Below the pieces are notes generated by a model that worked only from the letters and a program-made list of their open reading frames with translations, was not told the DNA's origin and did no database searches. Both the position numbers and the translations under genes were made by a program. From JACVRW01 sp963821275 (GTDB lineage Bacteria > Actinomycetota > Thermoleophilia > Solirubrobacterales > Thermoleophilaceae), in contig CAWGDF010000006.1 in NCBI GenBank assembly GCA_963821275.1, positions 1 to 64,000 of the forward strand: a stretch of 64,000 bases of DNA. The letters run 5' to 3'. Each line of letters begins with the position of its first letter. The stretch's first letter is position 1. This document shows, in pieces, positions 7,923 to 15,434 of the stretch.

Positions 7923-8087
7923 AACGCGGACGGCAGCTTTGCCCGCGGGACCGAAAAAGACGTGCAAACCGGCAGCTTCTGACGAACCCATGATCCGAGT
8001 GCCAAGACCTGACCGATCGGGAAGGAGCGTCCGGGAGGGTCCCTAGTCGCAGCAGCGCGCGCCGGCGTCCGGCGCGCGCGCCGTTTT
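7923..8087 (+). ncRNA. Candidate small RNA or rny leader with attenuator
   Basis: The 323 bases between the ABC operon and rny hold no convincing gene. A promoter-like pair points to a start near 7923, and a perfect hairpin plus TTTT ends near 8087, delimiting a transcript of about 165 bases. Inside it, GGCAGCTT occurs twice (7932-7939 and 7971-7978). A 20-codon GTG frame (7920-7982) also exists but starts before the predicted transcript start and has no ribosome-binding site. I do not recognise a known riboswitch. It could be a free sRNA or a leader that tunes RNase Y. Confidence 0.35.
8055..8087 (+). terminator. Rho-independent terminator or attenuator upstream of rny
   Basis: A perfect 11-base-pair stem (8055-8065 with 8069-8079) with a three-base CGT loop is followed after GCCG by TTTT (8084-8087). 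No annotated plus-strand gene ends here, so it would terminate an upstream non-coding transcript or attenuate rny. Confidence 0.55.
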
Positions 8088-8182
8088 GACACACGTCTGG
8101 TGTCTCCGCGCGGGATTGGGCCGCATCGCTCAAGCGAGGATGACGCCGGCGCGCTCGGCGCCGGAACGAGGAGACACCGGAC

Positions 8183-9670
8183 ATGGAAATCGTGTTGGCG
8201 GCACTGGTGGCGGCGGCTGTCGCCGCGGTCGTGGTCCTGGTGGCGCAGCGGCCTCGCGCTGCGGCCGCTGGCGGTACCGCGGTGGCCCCGGCCGAGCCCG
8301 CCGCGACCGCCGAAGGGCAGTCGGCCCCGGGCGGCCGCGCCGGGATGGAGGAGGAGCTCGTCGCGCGCAGGGCGGAGATCGCCCGACTGGAGGAGCGCCT
8401 GCAGGCCAAGGAGCAGTCGCTGGAGCTCCAGACGGGGCGGATGGTGGAGCGAGAGCGATCGCTCGAGGACCGCCAGCGCAACGCGGACAAGGCACGTGAG
8501 CAGCTAAAGGAGGCCAAGCGCGGACAGCTGCGCGAGCTCGAGCGGCTCTCCGGGCTGAGCGCCGGCCAGGCCAAGCAGCTGCTGCTGCGCGAGCTGGAGG
8601 ACGAGCTGCGCCACGAGAGCGCCCGCCTCGTGCGCCAAGTCGAGGAGGAGACCCGCCGCGACGCCGATCGGCGCGTGCGGAGCATCCTGTCCGCGGTGAT
8701 GCAGCGGGTCGCGTCGGGGCACGCGGTGGAGACCACGGTGTCGGTGGTGGAGCTGAAGTCCGACGAGCTGAAGGGCCGGATCATCGGGCGCGAGGGCCGC
8801 AACATCCGCGCGCTCGAGACCCTCACCGGGATCGACTTCATCATCGACGACACCCCCGGCGCGGTCCTCCTGTCCGGCTTCGACGGCGTGCGGCGCGAGA
8901 TCGCCCGCCTGACCCTAGAGCGGCTGCTCCAGGACGGGCGGATCCACCCGGCGCGCATCGAGGAGGCCTACCAGCAGGCCAAGTCGGAGATCGACCAGCA
9001 CATCGTCGAGGTGGGCGAGCAGGCCGTATTCGAGGCCAACGTCGGCTCGATTCACCCCGAGCTGGTCAAGCTGCTCGGCAAGCTGCGCTTTCGCACGAGC
9101 TACGGGCAGAACGTGCTGCACCACTCGGTGGAGTGCGCTCGGCTCGGCTCGATGCTGGCGGACGAGCTCGGAGCCGACCCGCGCGTGGCGGCTCGCGCCT
9201 CGCTGCTGCACGACATCGGGAAGGCGGTCTCGCACGAGACCGAGGGGCCGCACGCCCTCGTGGGTGGGGAGCTGGCGCGGCGCTACAAGGAGGCCGAGAG
9301 CGTCGCTCACGCGATGGAGGCTCACCACAACGAGGTCGAGCCGCAGACCGTCGAAGCGGTCATCGTGCAGGTGGTGGACTCGCTGTCAGGCGCGCGCCCG
9401 GGAGCCCGGGGCGAGTCGCTCGAGCACTACGTCAAGCGCCTGCACGAGCTGGAGGCGATCGCCACCCGCCATGAGGGCGTGGAGAAGGTCTACGCGATGC
9501 ACGCCGGGCGCGAGATCCGGGTGCTGGTGCACCCGGACAGCATCGACGACGACGCGGCGGCGCTGCTATCGCACCGGATAGCGCGTGACGTCGAGAAGGA
9601 GCTCGACTATCCGGGGCAGATCAAGGTCACAGTGATACGGGAGAGCCGTTCCACCGACTATGCGAGATGA
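8183..9670 (+). CDS. rny: Ribonuclease Y
   Basis: RNase Y is a membrane-anchored endoribonuclease that starts mRNA decay. The 495-residue protein has the expected order: an N-terminal transmembrane segment (residues about 3-22), a long charged coiled coil (55-165), a KH RNA-binding domain (GRIIGREGRNI at 198-208), and an HD domain with LLHDIGK and AHHNEVEP metal/catalytic motifs. It is slightly shorter than the Bacillus enzyme because of a shorter linker. ACGAGGAGA lies just before the ATG. RNase Y is absent from many classical actinomycetes, so its presence supports a deep-branching lineage. The following gene overlaps it (ATGA). Confidence 0.95.
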   Translation: MEIVLAALVAAAVAAVVVLVAQRPRAAAAGGTAVAPAEPAATAEGQSAPGGRAGMEEELVARRAEIARLEERLQAKEQSLELQTGRMVERERSLEDRQRNADKAREQLKEAKRGQLRELERLSGLSAGQAKQLLLRELEDELRHESARLVRQVEEETRRDADRRVRSILSAVMQRVASGHAVETTVSVVELKSDELKGRIIGREGRNIRALETLTGIDFIIDDTPGAVLLSGFDGVRREIARLTLERLLQDGRIHPARIEEAYQQAKSEIDQHIVEVGEQAVFEANVGSIHPELVKLLGKLRFRTSYGQNVLHHSVECARLGSMLADELGADPRVAARASLLHDIGKAVSHETEGPHALVGGELARRYKEAESVAHAMEAHHNEVEPQTVEAVIVQVVDSLSGARPGARGESLEHYVKRLHELEAIATRHEGVEKVYAMHAGREIRVLVHPDSIDDDAAALLSHRIARDVEKELDYPGQIKVTVIRESRSTDYAR

Positions 9671-10197
9671 GACAACGTTTTGTCGCCTGGCGCGGCCTGG
9701 ACGGCTGGCGCGCCGAGGCCTGCAGGGTCGAGCTGGGTGAGTTCGGGCTCCGTGCGGCGGGAGTGCAGCTGGCGCCGGCCTACCGGCTCGACTACGTGCT
9801 GGTCACCGGCCCGGAGCTGATAACCGAACGCCTCGAGCTCCGGCTGCGCAAGGCGGAGAGCGAGCGGCGCCTCAGTCTCCTTCGTGCGCCCGATGGCGCC
9901 TGGACCGCCGACGGCCGCCCGCAGGAGCACGTCCACGGGGCCCTCGACTGCGATCTCGCGCTCTCTCCCCTGACCAACTTCATGCCCGCCGCCCGCCTGG
10001 ACGGGTCGCCGGCCGACCACCTGATGGCGTGGGTGTCCGTGCCCGATCTCGAGGTGCTGCGCTCCGAGCAGCGCTACGAGCCCGTCGGTCCCGGCCGGGT
10101 GCGGTACGTGGGCCTGGACCACGACTTCACCGCCGTGCTCGAGTTGGACGACGACGGCCTGGTCACCCGCTACCCCGGGCTCGCCGAGCGGGTGTAG
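9667..10197 (+). CDS. Putative glycolipid-binding family protein
   Basis: A 176-residue soluble protein with no signal peptide. The pattern WRGLDGWRAEACRVE at the start, YRLDYVLVTGPEL, and the closing VRYVGLDHDFTAVLELDDDGLVTRYPGL resemble the 'putative glycolipid-binding' family (PF06475, Pseudomonas PA1994-like). The biochemical role of that family is not established. It starts inside the rny stop codon (ATGA), so it is probably co-translated with rny, which does not by itself suggest a function. Confidence 0.6.
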   Translation: MRQRFVAWRGLDGWRAEACRVELGEFGLRAAGVQLAPAYRLDYVLVTGPELITERLELRLRKAESERRLSLLRAPDGAWTADGRPQEHVHGALDCDLALSPLTNFMPAARLDGSPADHLMAWVSVPDLEVLRSEQRYEPVGPGRVRYVGLDHDFTAVLELDDDGLVTRYPGLAERV

Positions 10198-10210
10198 GGA
10201 CGCTCGGAGC

Positions 10211-10216
10211 TATCCT
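10211..10216 (+). promoter_or_regulatory. -10 element of miaB, leaderless layout
   Basis: TATCCT lies 8 bases before the miaB ATG at 10225, with no Shine-Dalgarno between. Transcription would start at or next to the start codon. Confidence 0.45.
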
Positions 10217-10224
10217 CGGCCCGG

Positions 10225-11544
10225 ATGAAGCGGTACCACCTCACCACCTTCGGGTGCCAGATGAACGAGCACGACTCGGAACGGATGAAGGGCATGCTCG
10301 AATCGCTCGGCTACGCCGAGTCCGGCGCCCGCGAGGAGGCCGACCTCATCCTCTTCAACACCTGCTCCATCCGGGAGAAAGCCGACAACCGGCTGGTCGG
10401 GCATCTGGGCGAGGCCAAGCGCCTGAAGCGGGAGGACCCCGAGCGCGTGGTGGGCGTCGGCGGCTGCTGGTCGCAGTCGATGAAGGAGCGCGTGTTCGAG
10501 CTGTTCCCGTTCGTGGACGTGGCCTTCGGCCCCGGGCAGGTGCACAAGCTGGCCGAGTTCCTCACCAGCGACAGCCTCACCGCGCAGGGCTACTTCGAGT
10601 TCGAGGGCTTCACCGGCCACCTCCCCATGAAGCGCGAGCGGGAGTTCCAGGCTTGGGTGCAGATCTCCGTGGGCTGCAACTGCGCCTGCTCGTACTGCAT
10701 CGTTCCCTCGACGCGCGGCCGGGAGGTGTCACGGCCGGCGGCCGAGATCGTGACGGAGGTCGAACGGCTCGCGGCCGACGGGGTGCGGGAGGTCACCCTG
10801 CTGGGCCAGAACGTGTGCTCCTACGGTCGCGACCTGCCCAGGGGGGCGAAAACCAGCTTCGCCGAGCTTCTAGGGATGGTCGACGCCATCGACGGACTGG
10901 AGCGCATCAGGTACACGAGTCCCCATCCCAAGGACATACGCGAGGACGTGATCCGCGCCCACGCCGAGCTGCCGGGCGTGTGCGAGCACATCCACCTGCC
11001 GCTGCAGTCCGGCTCCAGCCGCGTCCTGAAGGCGATGCGGCGCACCTACAACCGCGAGCGCTACCTCGATCGCGTGGCGATGATCCGCGAGCTGGTGCCG
11101 GACTGCGCCCTGACCACCGACATCATCGTCGGCTTCCCGGGTGAGACCGAGGCGGACTTCAGCGAGACGCTCGAGGTGGTCGACGAGGTGCGCTACGACT
11201 CGGCCTTCACGTTCATCTTCTCGCCCCGGCGGGAGACCGAGGCGGCCGAGCTGCCCGAACAGGTGCCGCACGAGGTCAAGGGCGAGCGGATGGAGCGGCT
11301 GGTGGAGGCCGTGCAGCGGCACGCCACCGAGCGGGCCCAGCGCTTCGTGGGCCGCTCGATGGAAGTGCTCGTCGAGGGCCCGTCGCGCACCGACGCGTCG
11401 AAGTCGCGCGGCCGGATCCGGCACGGCAAGACCGTGAACTTCACGGGCGTGGCCGAGCCGGGCGAGCTGACCGAGGTCGAGATCGCCTCGGCCACGAGCA
11501 CGACGCTGGCGGGCGAGGAGCGGCTGGTCGCGCGGCTGAGCTGA
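10225..11544 (+). CDS. miaB: tRNA-2-methylthio-N6-dimethylallyladenosine synthase
   Basis: MiaB methylthiolates i6A37 in tRNA and needs the dimethylallyl group added by MiaA, encoded 3 kb downstream. The 439-residue protein has the N-terminal UPF0004 domain with three cluster cysteines (about C11, C47, C81). The radical SAM cluster motif is CNCACSYC near residue 152, which has an extra Cys inside the usual CxxxCxxC. A C-terminal TRAM domain follows (VGRSMEVLVEGPS onward). Length and order are normal. It appears to be transcribed from its own leaderless promoter and is followed by a strong hairpin. Confidence 0.95.
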   Translation: MKRYHLTTFGCQMNEHDSERMKGMLESLGYAESGAREEADLILFNTCSIREKADNRLVGHLGEAKRLKREDPERVVGVGGCWSQSMKERVFELFPFVDVAFGPGQVHKLAEFLTSDSLTAQGYFEFEGFTGHLPMKREREFQAWVQISVGCNCACSYCIVPSTRGREVSRPAAEIVTEVERLAADGVREVTLLGQNVCSYGRDLPRGAKTSFAELLGMVDAIDGLERIRYTSPHPKDIREDVIRAHAELPGVCEHIHLPLQSGSSRVLKAMRRTYNRERYLDRVAMIRELVPDCALTTDIIVGFPGETEADFSETLEVVDEVRYDSAFTFIFSPRRETEAAELPEQVPHEVKGERMERLVEAVQRHATERAQRFVGRSMEVLVEGPSRTDASKSRGRIRHGKTVNFTGVAEPGELTEVEIASATSTTLAGEERLVARLS

Positions 11545-11571
11545 GCGCGCCGCTGCCCGGCTGCGGCGCGC
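11545..11571. terminator. Hairpin between convergent miaB and ornithine cyclodeaminase-like gene
   Basis: A perfect 9-base-pair stem (11545-11553 with 11563-11571) and 9-base loop begin directly after the miaB stop. There is no T-tract, which is common in GC-rich actinobacteria. It could act in both directions for the convergent genes. Confidence 0.5.
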
Positions 11572-11614
11572 GGCGAGCGCTCAGCGCCTACGGCGGCGGG
11601 CGGCCGGCGACCCC

Positions 11615-12550
11615 TCAGCGCGCGCGGCGCCAGAGGACCTCGGCGAGCACGGCGTCCTCCCAGGACATGCCGGTGCTCTTGAACAGCCGCGGGCGGTCGG
11701 CGGGCACGGCGACCTCACCGCGCACCAGCCGGTCGAGCCCGTTGAGGTCCTCGGCCGCGCACGCGCCGGCTTCGAGGGCGAGGACGATGTCGCCCGCCTC
11801 GCGCAGCGCGGACGCGACGGACTCGACCACGACCGTGGCGCGGGCGACCAGCCGTTCGTCGACCTCGCGCGCATCCGGGCGGTGCGAGCCGATCGCCACC
11901 ACGGCGCAGTGGGAGGGCGGAAGCTCGCCGTCGAACAGGGGCTCTGGCGCGGTCGTGCAGCAGCAGACCAGGTCGGCATCGGCCACGCTGCGGGGCGTGC
12001 CCTCGCGGGCGTCGAGGCCTGCGTCGGCGGCACGGCGCACGAACGCCGAGAGCCGGGTCCGGTCGCGTCCCACCACCTCCACCTGCTCGACGGGCCGCAC
12101 GGCCCGGACGGTCTCGAGGTGCGCCCAGGCCTGCGGGCCGGTGCCGAACAGCACGAGCCGGCGCGCCTCGGGCACGGCCAGGTGCCGGAGCGCCAGGGCG
12201 GAGACGGCCGAGGTGCGCATGGCGGTGAGCGCCGCGCCCGCGATCACCGCGGCCGGGGCGAGCGTCTCGGCGTCGAAGAGCACGTGGACCCCCTGCACTC
12301 GGGGGAGAGTCCGCCCGGGCGAGTCGGGGGCGACCGTCACCAGCTTCGCGCCCACCGCGTCGCCCCATCCCGAGGGCATGATCAGCAGTTCACCCTCGCC
12401 GGCCGGCACGCCGGCCCGGGGCGGGTCGGACTCCGGGTCGAGACCGGCTCGCAGAGCGTCCTCCAGCGCGTCGACCGCAGCCGCCGGCGGCAGCAGCTCG
12501 CCGAGAGCCGTCGCGTCCAGGAACAGGGGACCGTCGGCAGCAGCGCTCAT
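11615..12550 (-). CDS. Ornithine cyclodeaminase / mu-crystallin family protein
   Basis: A 311-residue NAD(P)-dependent protein with the Rossmann motif LVLFGTGPQAWAHLE and the family's AAVIAGAALTAMRTSAVSAL region. Members include ornithine cyclodeaminase, delta1-pyrroline-2-carboxylate reductase and ketimine reductases. Its partner overlaps it by ATGA at 12547-12550 and is a proline-racemase-family enzyme. That pairing is typical of hydroxyproline catabolism, where this family serves as pyrroline-2-carboxylate reductase. I therefore favour that role, but the sequence alone cannot settle the substrate. Confidence 0.82.
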   Translation of the reverse strand: MSAAADGPLFLDATALGELLPPAAAVDALEDALRAGLDPESDPPRAGVPAGEGELLIMPSGWGDAVGAKLVTVAPDSPGRTLPRVQGVHVLFDAETLAPAAVIAGAALTAMRTSAVSALALRHLAVPEARRLVLFGTGPQAWAHLETVRAVRPVEQVEVVGRDRTRLSAFVRRAADAGLDAREGTPRSVADADLVCCCTTAPEPLFDGELPPSHCAVVAIGSHRPDAREVDERLVARATVVVESVASALREAGDIVLALEAGACAAEDLNGLDRLVRGEVAVPADRPRLFKSTGMSWEDAVLAEVLWRRAR

Positions 12551-13569
12551 CGCAGCAGGAAGCCCCGGTCGAGCCGATCGCGAGGGTCGAGCGTGAAGCG
12601 GTGCCGGCCCGTGCGGAAGGCCGCACCCTCGATCTCGGTCACGACAGCCTCGCGGTCCAGAGCGCCAGCGGGCTCCACCACGCGGACCAGGAAGCGGGTG
12701 TCCACGATCGAGTCGTGGACCAGCACCTGGCCGGGACCGAGGCGCCCGTCGGCGGCCAGCAGGGCCGCCCGGGCCGAGCTGCCGGACCCGCAGGGACTGC
12801 GGTCCACCTGGCCGTCGGCGAACACCGTCACGTTGCGCTGATGTGGGCCCTCGGGCGTGTCCCCGAGGTCCTCGTAGAAGATCGTCCCGTAGACGCCGGA
12901 CAGCCGGCTGTCCTCGGGATGGACGGCATTGTCGCTGTCGTTGAGCGCGTCCCTGATCTCCCGCCCGGTCGCAATGAGCCGGGTGTAGTCCTCCGGCCGT
13001 GGCCTCAGGCCGGCCGCCGCGGCCGGGAGACAGGCGTAGATCGCGCCGCCCCAGGCGAGGTCGACCGCGAGCGTGCCGAGCGTCGTGGCGACGGACACGC
13101 CGCGCGAGAGCGCGTATGCAGGCACGTTGCGAAACGCGACCGAGGCCACCGCGCCCTGCTCGCGGCGGACGCGGGCACGCACGCGGCCGGAGGGGACGTC
13201 GACCACGACCTCGGCTTCGCCGTCGGGCGGGGCCGGCAGCAACCCGCTCTCGGCCGCCCAGGCGCCCAGCGCGATCGTCCCGTGGCCGCACGCGGTCGAA
13301 TAGCCGTCCCGGTGCCAGAACAGGACCCCGAGGTGAGCGTCCGGGTCGTCGGGAGGCACCAGAAAGCAGCCGTACATGTCCGCGTGGCCCCGGGGCTCGT
13401 GGCACAGGAGCCGGCGTACCCGGTCGAGCTCGGCGCTCCCGCGCGCGTGCTCGCGGCGGTCCCGTACGTCCGTGCCCGGCACCTCGGGCACCCCGGAGGT
13501 GACGATGCGAAACGGCTCGCCGGCCGTGTGGTAGTCGATGGTCTCGACGTCGAACGGCCCGGCGGTCAC
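12547..13569 (-). CDS. Proline racemase family (probable 4-hydroxyproline 2-epimerase)
   Basis: A 340-residue member of the cofactor-independent proline racemase family. Both catalytic cysteines are present: CGHGTIALG in the first half and DRSPCGSG in the second. Retention of the first Cys argues against the trans-3-hydroxyproline dehydratase branch, which has Ser or Thr there. HTAGEPFRIV at the N-terminus is a family hallmark. GTG 13569 is chosen because it gives the standard N-terminus and a GTGA overlap with the upstream lipoprotein gene. With the downstream ornithine cyclodeaminase-like gene it may convert hydroxyproline or D-proline derivatives. Confidence 0.87.
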   Translation of the reverse strand: MTAGPFDVETIDYHTAGEPFRIVTSGVPEVPGTDVRDRREHARGSAELDRVRRLLCHEPRGHADMYGCFLVPPDDPDAHLGVLFWHRDGYSTACGHGTIALGAWAAESGLLPAPPDGEAEVVVDVPSGRVRARVRREQGAVASVAFRNVPAYALSRGVSVATTLGTLAVDLAWGGAIYACLPAAAAGLRPRPEDYTRLIATGREIRDALNDSDNAVHPEDSRLSGVYGTIFYEDLGDTPEGPHQRNVTVFADGQVDRSPCGSGSSARAALLAADGRLGPGQVLVHDSIVDTRFLVRVVEPAGALDREAVVTEIEGAAFRTGRHRFTLDPRDRLDRGFLLR

Positions 13570-14468
13570 GAGGTCAGTGCCCGGGTGAGGTCGCGCAGCG
13601 CCGCCCGGGCAGCGAGGATGCCGCCGCCCGACCACCAGGCGCCCTCGTCCACGCGCACCACGCGGGCGCGCTGCCACTCCGGCCGGGATGCGAGCTGCCG
13701 CCAGCGGGCCTCGCCACCTGGAGCCACGCCGACGAGGACGACGTCCGCCTCGAGGGCCGGCGGCCGCTTGGGTGCGACGGTCCGGTACTCCTGGCCCTCG
13801 TCGGCGCCGGCCTCGGCCAGGCTGACCCCGAGGTCGCCGACCACGCTGCCGGGAAAGGACTGCTCGGCGGCCACCCGGACGGTCTCTTGGCCGACGCGGA
13901 CGACCGCGACAGAGAGCCGGCCGGCCCGGGCTCCCAAAAGCCGGCGGAGCCGGGCGGACCGGCCGTCGTAGTCGATCAGCAGCCGCTCGGCGTCGTTCGT
14001 GCGGCCCAGGGCCTCACCGTGCAGACGGGCATTCAGCTTCCAGCCCACGCCGGCTGCGTCGCTCATCACCGTGGGAGCGATCTTCCGCAGGCGCCCGTAT
14101 AGCGGGGTCTGAGCGGGCACGCTCGCGAGGATCACGTCGGGGTCGGCGGCCTTGATCGGCGCGAGGCTGGGGGGAAGCGGCTGGCTGATCACCTTCAGCC
14201 CGCGTGCTTGGGGACGCAGGTAGGCGGGAAGCCGTGCGCCCGGCAGCACCGCGAGGGACGGTTCGAGCCCGAGCGCGAGCGTGTCGTCCAGGGCATCGAC
14301 GGTGAAGGGAAGTGGCCGCTCCGCCCGGCCGGGCACCTTCGACTCGCCCAGCGCGTGCTGAACCGTGAGCGGCTTGCGGGTCTCCCGCGCCTCGTCGAAG
14401 CCGGACTCCTGGCAGCCCGCGACGGCCGCGGCCAGCGCGACGACCAGCAGCACGAGAGCTCGACGCAT
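13566..14468 (-). CDS. Periplasmic-binding-type lipoprotein (siderophore/metal ABC substrate-binding family)
   Basis: A 300-residue lipoprotein. The N-terminus is a signal peptide with lipobox VAGC, cleaved before about Cys18. The rest follows the TroA/BtuF helical-backbone fold: LALGLEPSLAVLPGARLP, then ADPDVILASVPAQ, then a repeated second lobe ending in VVRVDEGAWWSGGGILAARAAL. This family binds ferric siderophores, haem or cobalamin outside the membrane for an ABC importer. No permease or ATPase partner is adjacent. Its overlap with the proline racemase gene puts it in the same transcript, an unusual pairing. Confidence 0.78.
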   Translation of the reverse strand: MRRALVLLVVALAAAVAGCQESGFDEARETRKPLTVQHALGESKVPGRAERPLPFTVDALDDTLALGLEPSLAVLPGARLPAYLRPQARGLKVISQPLPPSLAPIKAADPDVILASVPAQTPLYGRLRKIAPTVMSDAAGVGWKLNARLHGEALGRTNDAERLLIDYDGRSARLRRLLGARAGRLSVAVVRVGQETVRVAAEQSFPGSVVGDLGVSLAEAGADEGQEYRTVAPKRPPALEADVVLVGVAPGGEARWRQLASRPEWQRARVVRVDEGAWWSGGGILAARAALRDLTRALTS

Positions 14469-14497
14469 CCCGCTATTGGTAGCGGGTCGCGCCGCGG

Positions 14498-14503
14498 GAT
14501 ACT
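14498..14503 (+). promoter_or_regulatory. -10 element of miaA, leaderless layout
   Basis: GATACT lies 7 bases before the GTG start at 14511, and no ribosome-binding site fits between them. Confidence 0.4.
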
Positions 14504-14510
14504 GCCCTGC

Positions 14511-15422
14511 GTGCGGGTGATCGCGCTTTTCGGGCCCACCGGAGTGGGCAAGACCGCGGTGGCGATCGCCCTGGCCGATCGCCTGCGGGGGGCGGGGGAG
14601 AACCCCCTGGCGATCTCCGCCGACGCGCTCCAGGTGTACGAGGGCCTGGAGACCCTGACCGGGGCCGCGAGCGCGGCCGAGCGGGCACAGCTCGAGCACC
14701 GCCTGCTCGGCTTCGTTCCCATCGACCGGAGCTTCTCGGCCGGTGAGTACGCCCGCCTGGCCCGCGCCGAGATCGACGACGCCCTGGCCGCCGGGCGGCG
14801 CCCGCTGGTCGTGGGGGGCACGGGCCTCTACCTCCAGGCGGCGCTCACCGACCTGGAGCTGCGCCCGCCTCCCGGGCGGGACCTGCGAGCCCGGGTCGAG
14901 GCTCGGGTGGCCGCCGCCGGCGCCGAGGCCGCGCACGAGGAGCTGGCCGGCCGGGCGCCCGCGATCGCGGCCAGGATCGAGCCCGGCGACACGACACGAG
15001 TCGTCCGGGCGCTGGAGCTCCTCGAGATGGGGGAGGAGCCGGCGCCGTCCGGAGCGGGCTCGCGGCTGTGGACGGCCGAGCTGCGCCGCCCCACGCTGCT
15101 CTGCGGGCTGGTCATGGAACGCGAGGCGCTGTACGAGCGCATCGACGCGCGGGTGGAACGGATGGTCGCGGCCGGGGCCGCCGACGAGGTCCGCCGGGCG
15201 GCCGCGGCGGGCGCCTCTCGGACCGCGCGCAAGGCGCTCGGCTTCGACGAGCTGCTCGCGGGGGACGCCGAGGCGATGAAGCGCCGCAGCCGCAACTACG
15301 CCAAGCGACAGCTCACCTGGATGCGCAGGCTGGACCCGGCGACGGTCATCGACGTGACGGGAAGCGACGCCGACGAGGTGGCCGCGCGAATAGAGTCCGC
15401 GCTCGGGAAGGCGTCGTCCTAG
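14511..15422 (+). CDS. miaA: tRNA dimethylallyltransferase
   Basis: MiaA transfers dimethylallyl from DMAPP to A37 of tRNA, giving i6A, the MiaB substrate. The 303-residue protein has the P-loop GPTGVGKT at residues 8-15, the ISADALQVYEGL segment (usually SADSxQVY), GGTGLYLQAAL, and the C-terminal SRNYAKRQLTWMR block that contacts tRNA. Length is normal. GTG 14511 places the P-loop correctly and sits 7 bases after a -10-like GATACT. It is divergent from the lipoprotein gene. Confidence 0.94.
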   Translation: MRVIALFGPTGVGKTAVAIALADRLRGAGENPLAISADALQVYEGLETLTGAASAAERAQLEHRLLGFVPIDRSFSAGEYARLARAEIDDALAAGRRPLVVGGTGLYLQAALTDLELRPPPGRDLRARVEARVAAAGAEAAHEELAGRAPAIAARIEPGDTTRVVRALELLEMGEEPAPSGAGSRLWTAELRRPTLLCGLVMEREALYERIDARVERMVAAGAADEVRRAAAAGASRTARKALGFDELLAGDAEAMKRRSRNYAKRQLTWMRRLDPATVIDVTGSDADEVAARIESALGKASS

Positions 15423-15423
15423 A

Positions 15424-15431
15424 GGAGGAGG
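15424..15431 (+). promoter_or_regulatory. Strong ribosome-binding site of the penicillin acylase-like gene
   Basis: GGAGGAGG immediately follows the miaA stop and precedes GTG 15435 by 3 bases from its end (core GGAGG lies 5-10 bases upstream), fixing that start and suggesting a shared transcript with miaA. Confidence 0.55.
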
Positions 15432-15434
15432 TCC

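Noticed and set aside
7920..7982. A 20-codon GTG frame as a leader peptide.
   Set aside because: It has no ribosome-binding site, and the predicted transcript would begin inside its first codon.
7923..8087. A known riboswitch (c-di-AMP, c-di-GMP or 6C RNA) in front of rny.
   Set aside because: I looked for their core sequence blocks by eye and none is convincing; only the promoter and hairpin are supported.
8086..8114. TTGACA at 8086-8091 as the -35 of an rny promoter.
   Set aside because: At 16-19 bases downstream the sequence is CGCGGG-like with no TANNNT hexamer; it overlaps the T-run of the hairpin.
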